DNA of 64,000 nucleotides from Anabaena lutea FACHB-196 (GTDB lineage: Bacteria > Cyanobacteriota > Cyanobacteriia > Cyanobacteriales > Nostocaceae), in assembly GCF_014698305.1 (NCBI RefSeq), contig NZ_JACJST010000017.1, forward strand, positions 57,139 through 121,138, read 5' to 3'. Below, piece by piece: positions 63,837 to 64,000 of this stretch; positions within the stretch are counted from its first letter, which is position 1; each line of letters begins with the position of its first letter. Made by a program: the position numbers and the translations under genes. The notes under the pieces are model-generated. The model saw only the letters and a program-made list of their open reading frames with translations. It was not told the origin of the DNA and ran no database searches.

Positions 63837-63982
63837 TTCTATGTGATACAAATATTCTCATAGAATTTTATAAGAACAATTCTAGGGTGATCTCTGAGCG
63901 GGAGCAACGCGATTTTGTGAGGTGGGGCAAAAAAAGTGCGATCGCCAAGTTAAAAACAGGCATCGCTAAAATATTTTTCTGA
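63833..63982 (+). pseudogene. Truncated PIN-domain (VapC-like) toxin
   Basis: The frame starts MILCDTNILIEFYKNNSRVI, a good PIN-domain N-terminus with the first catalytic Asp in CDTN. After about 20 codons it runs into unrelated sequence (SEREQRDFVRWGKKSAIAKL) and stops after 49 codons. A complete VapC has about 130 residues with three more acidic residues, so this toxin is inactive unless the rest lies in another frame beyond the window. The switch in sequence at about 63893 suggests a deletion or insertion junction. Confidence 0.7.
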
Positions 63983-64000
63983 AATTAATGTTAAATAAAT

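Overview
The window reads as chromosome of a filamentous, heterocyst-forming cyanobacterium (Nostocales). Supporting signs are the many HIP1 octamers (GCGATCGC), heptameric tandem arrays between genes, tiny palindromic repeats, cyanobacterial photosynthesis genes (petL, a photosystem II S4 protein, a ycf20-like gene), a phytochrome, rubrerythrin, and kaiABC followed by a TolC-type gene in the order I recall for Anabaena sp. PCC 7120 (kaiABC-hgdD). Genus and species cannot be fixed from the sequence alone. No searches were run: calls rest on reading motifs, reading frames and gene order.

Layout. 1-2.5 kb: the end of an azole-forming RiPP (TOMM) cassette, with the tail of a leader-binding protein, a YcaO cyclodehydratase and a SagB-type dehydrogenase. 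2.5-11 kb: a repeat-rich stretch with a lipid kinase, an ExoD-like protein, aroB, the 30-residue petL, a DUF7219 protein beside a serine-less alpha/beta hydrolase, and bioB. 11-20 kb: a GNAT acetyltransferase, SelO, a phytochrome hybrid kinase coupled to a REC-GGDEF regulator, glycerate kinase and a ycf20-like gene. 20-28 kb: a moxR-DUF58-transglutaminase operon split by an HNH gene pair, then a GT39 glycosyltransferase. 28-37.5 kb: a CBS-domain hybrid kinase, the circadian operon kaiABC and the probable hgdD. 37.5-44.5 kb: small conserved genes, an SDR oxidoreductase, a gene broken by a 22-bp repeat, tRNA-Val(GAC), an IS200-like (RAYT) element, cobK and a DUF1636 gene. 44.5-54.6 kb: a NACHT-pentapeptide NTPase, a small outer-membrane-like protein, a probable hglK, small membrane proteins, and a gmd-glycosyltransferase pair. 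54.6-64 kb: an old-yellow-enzyme homologue, rubrerythrin, an MFS exporter, a 1394-residue GAF/PAS hybrid kinase and an antitoxin followed by a truncated PIN toxin.

The most interesting pattern is not one gene cluster. It is the way very small repeats have entered exact sites. Two HIP1 octamers inside genes are split at the same point (GCGAT|CGC): a 45-bp insert in glycerate kinase keeps the frame and adds 15 residues, while a 22-bp insert at 41416 breaks its gene. Removing the 22 bases restores one 424-residue frame. Similar palindromes split heptamer arrays at 7.2, 10.8 and 51.9 kb. Three non-autonomous element families with terminal inverted repeats are also present. Among protein systems, the two-cysteine phytochrome with its diguanylate cyclase and the lone NACHT-pentapeptide protein deserve follow-up.
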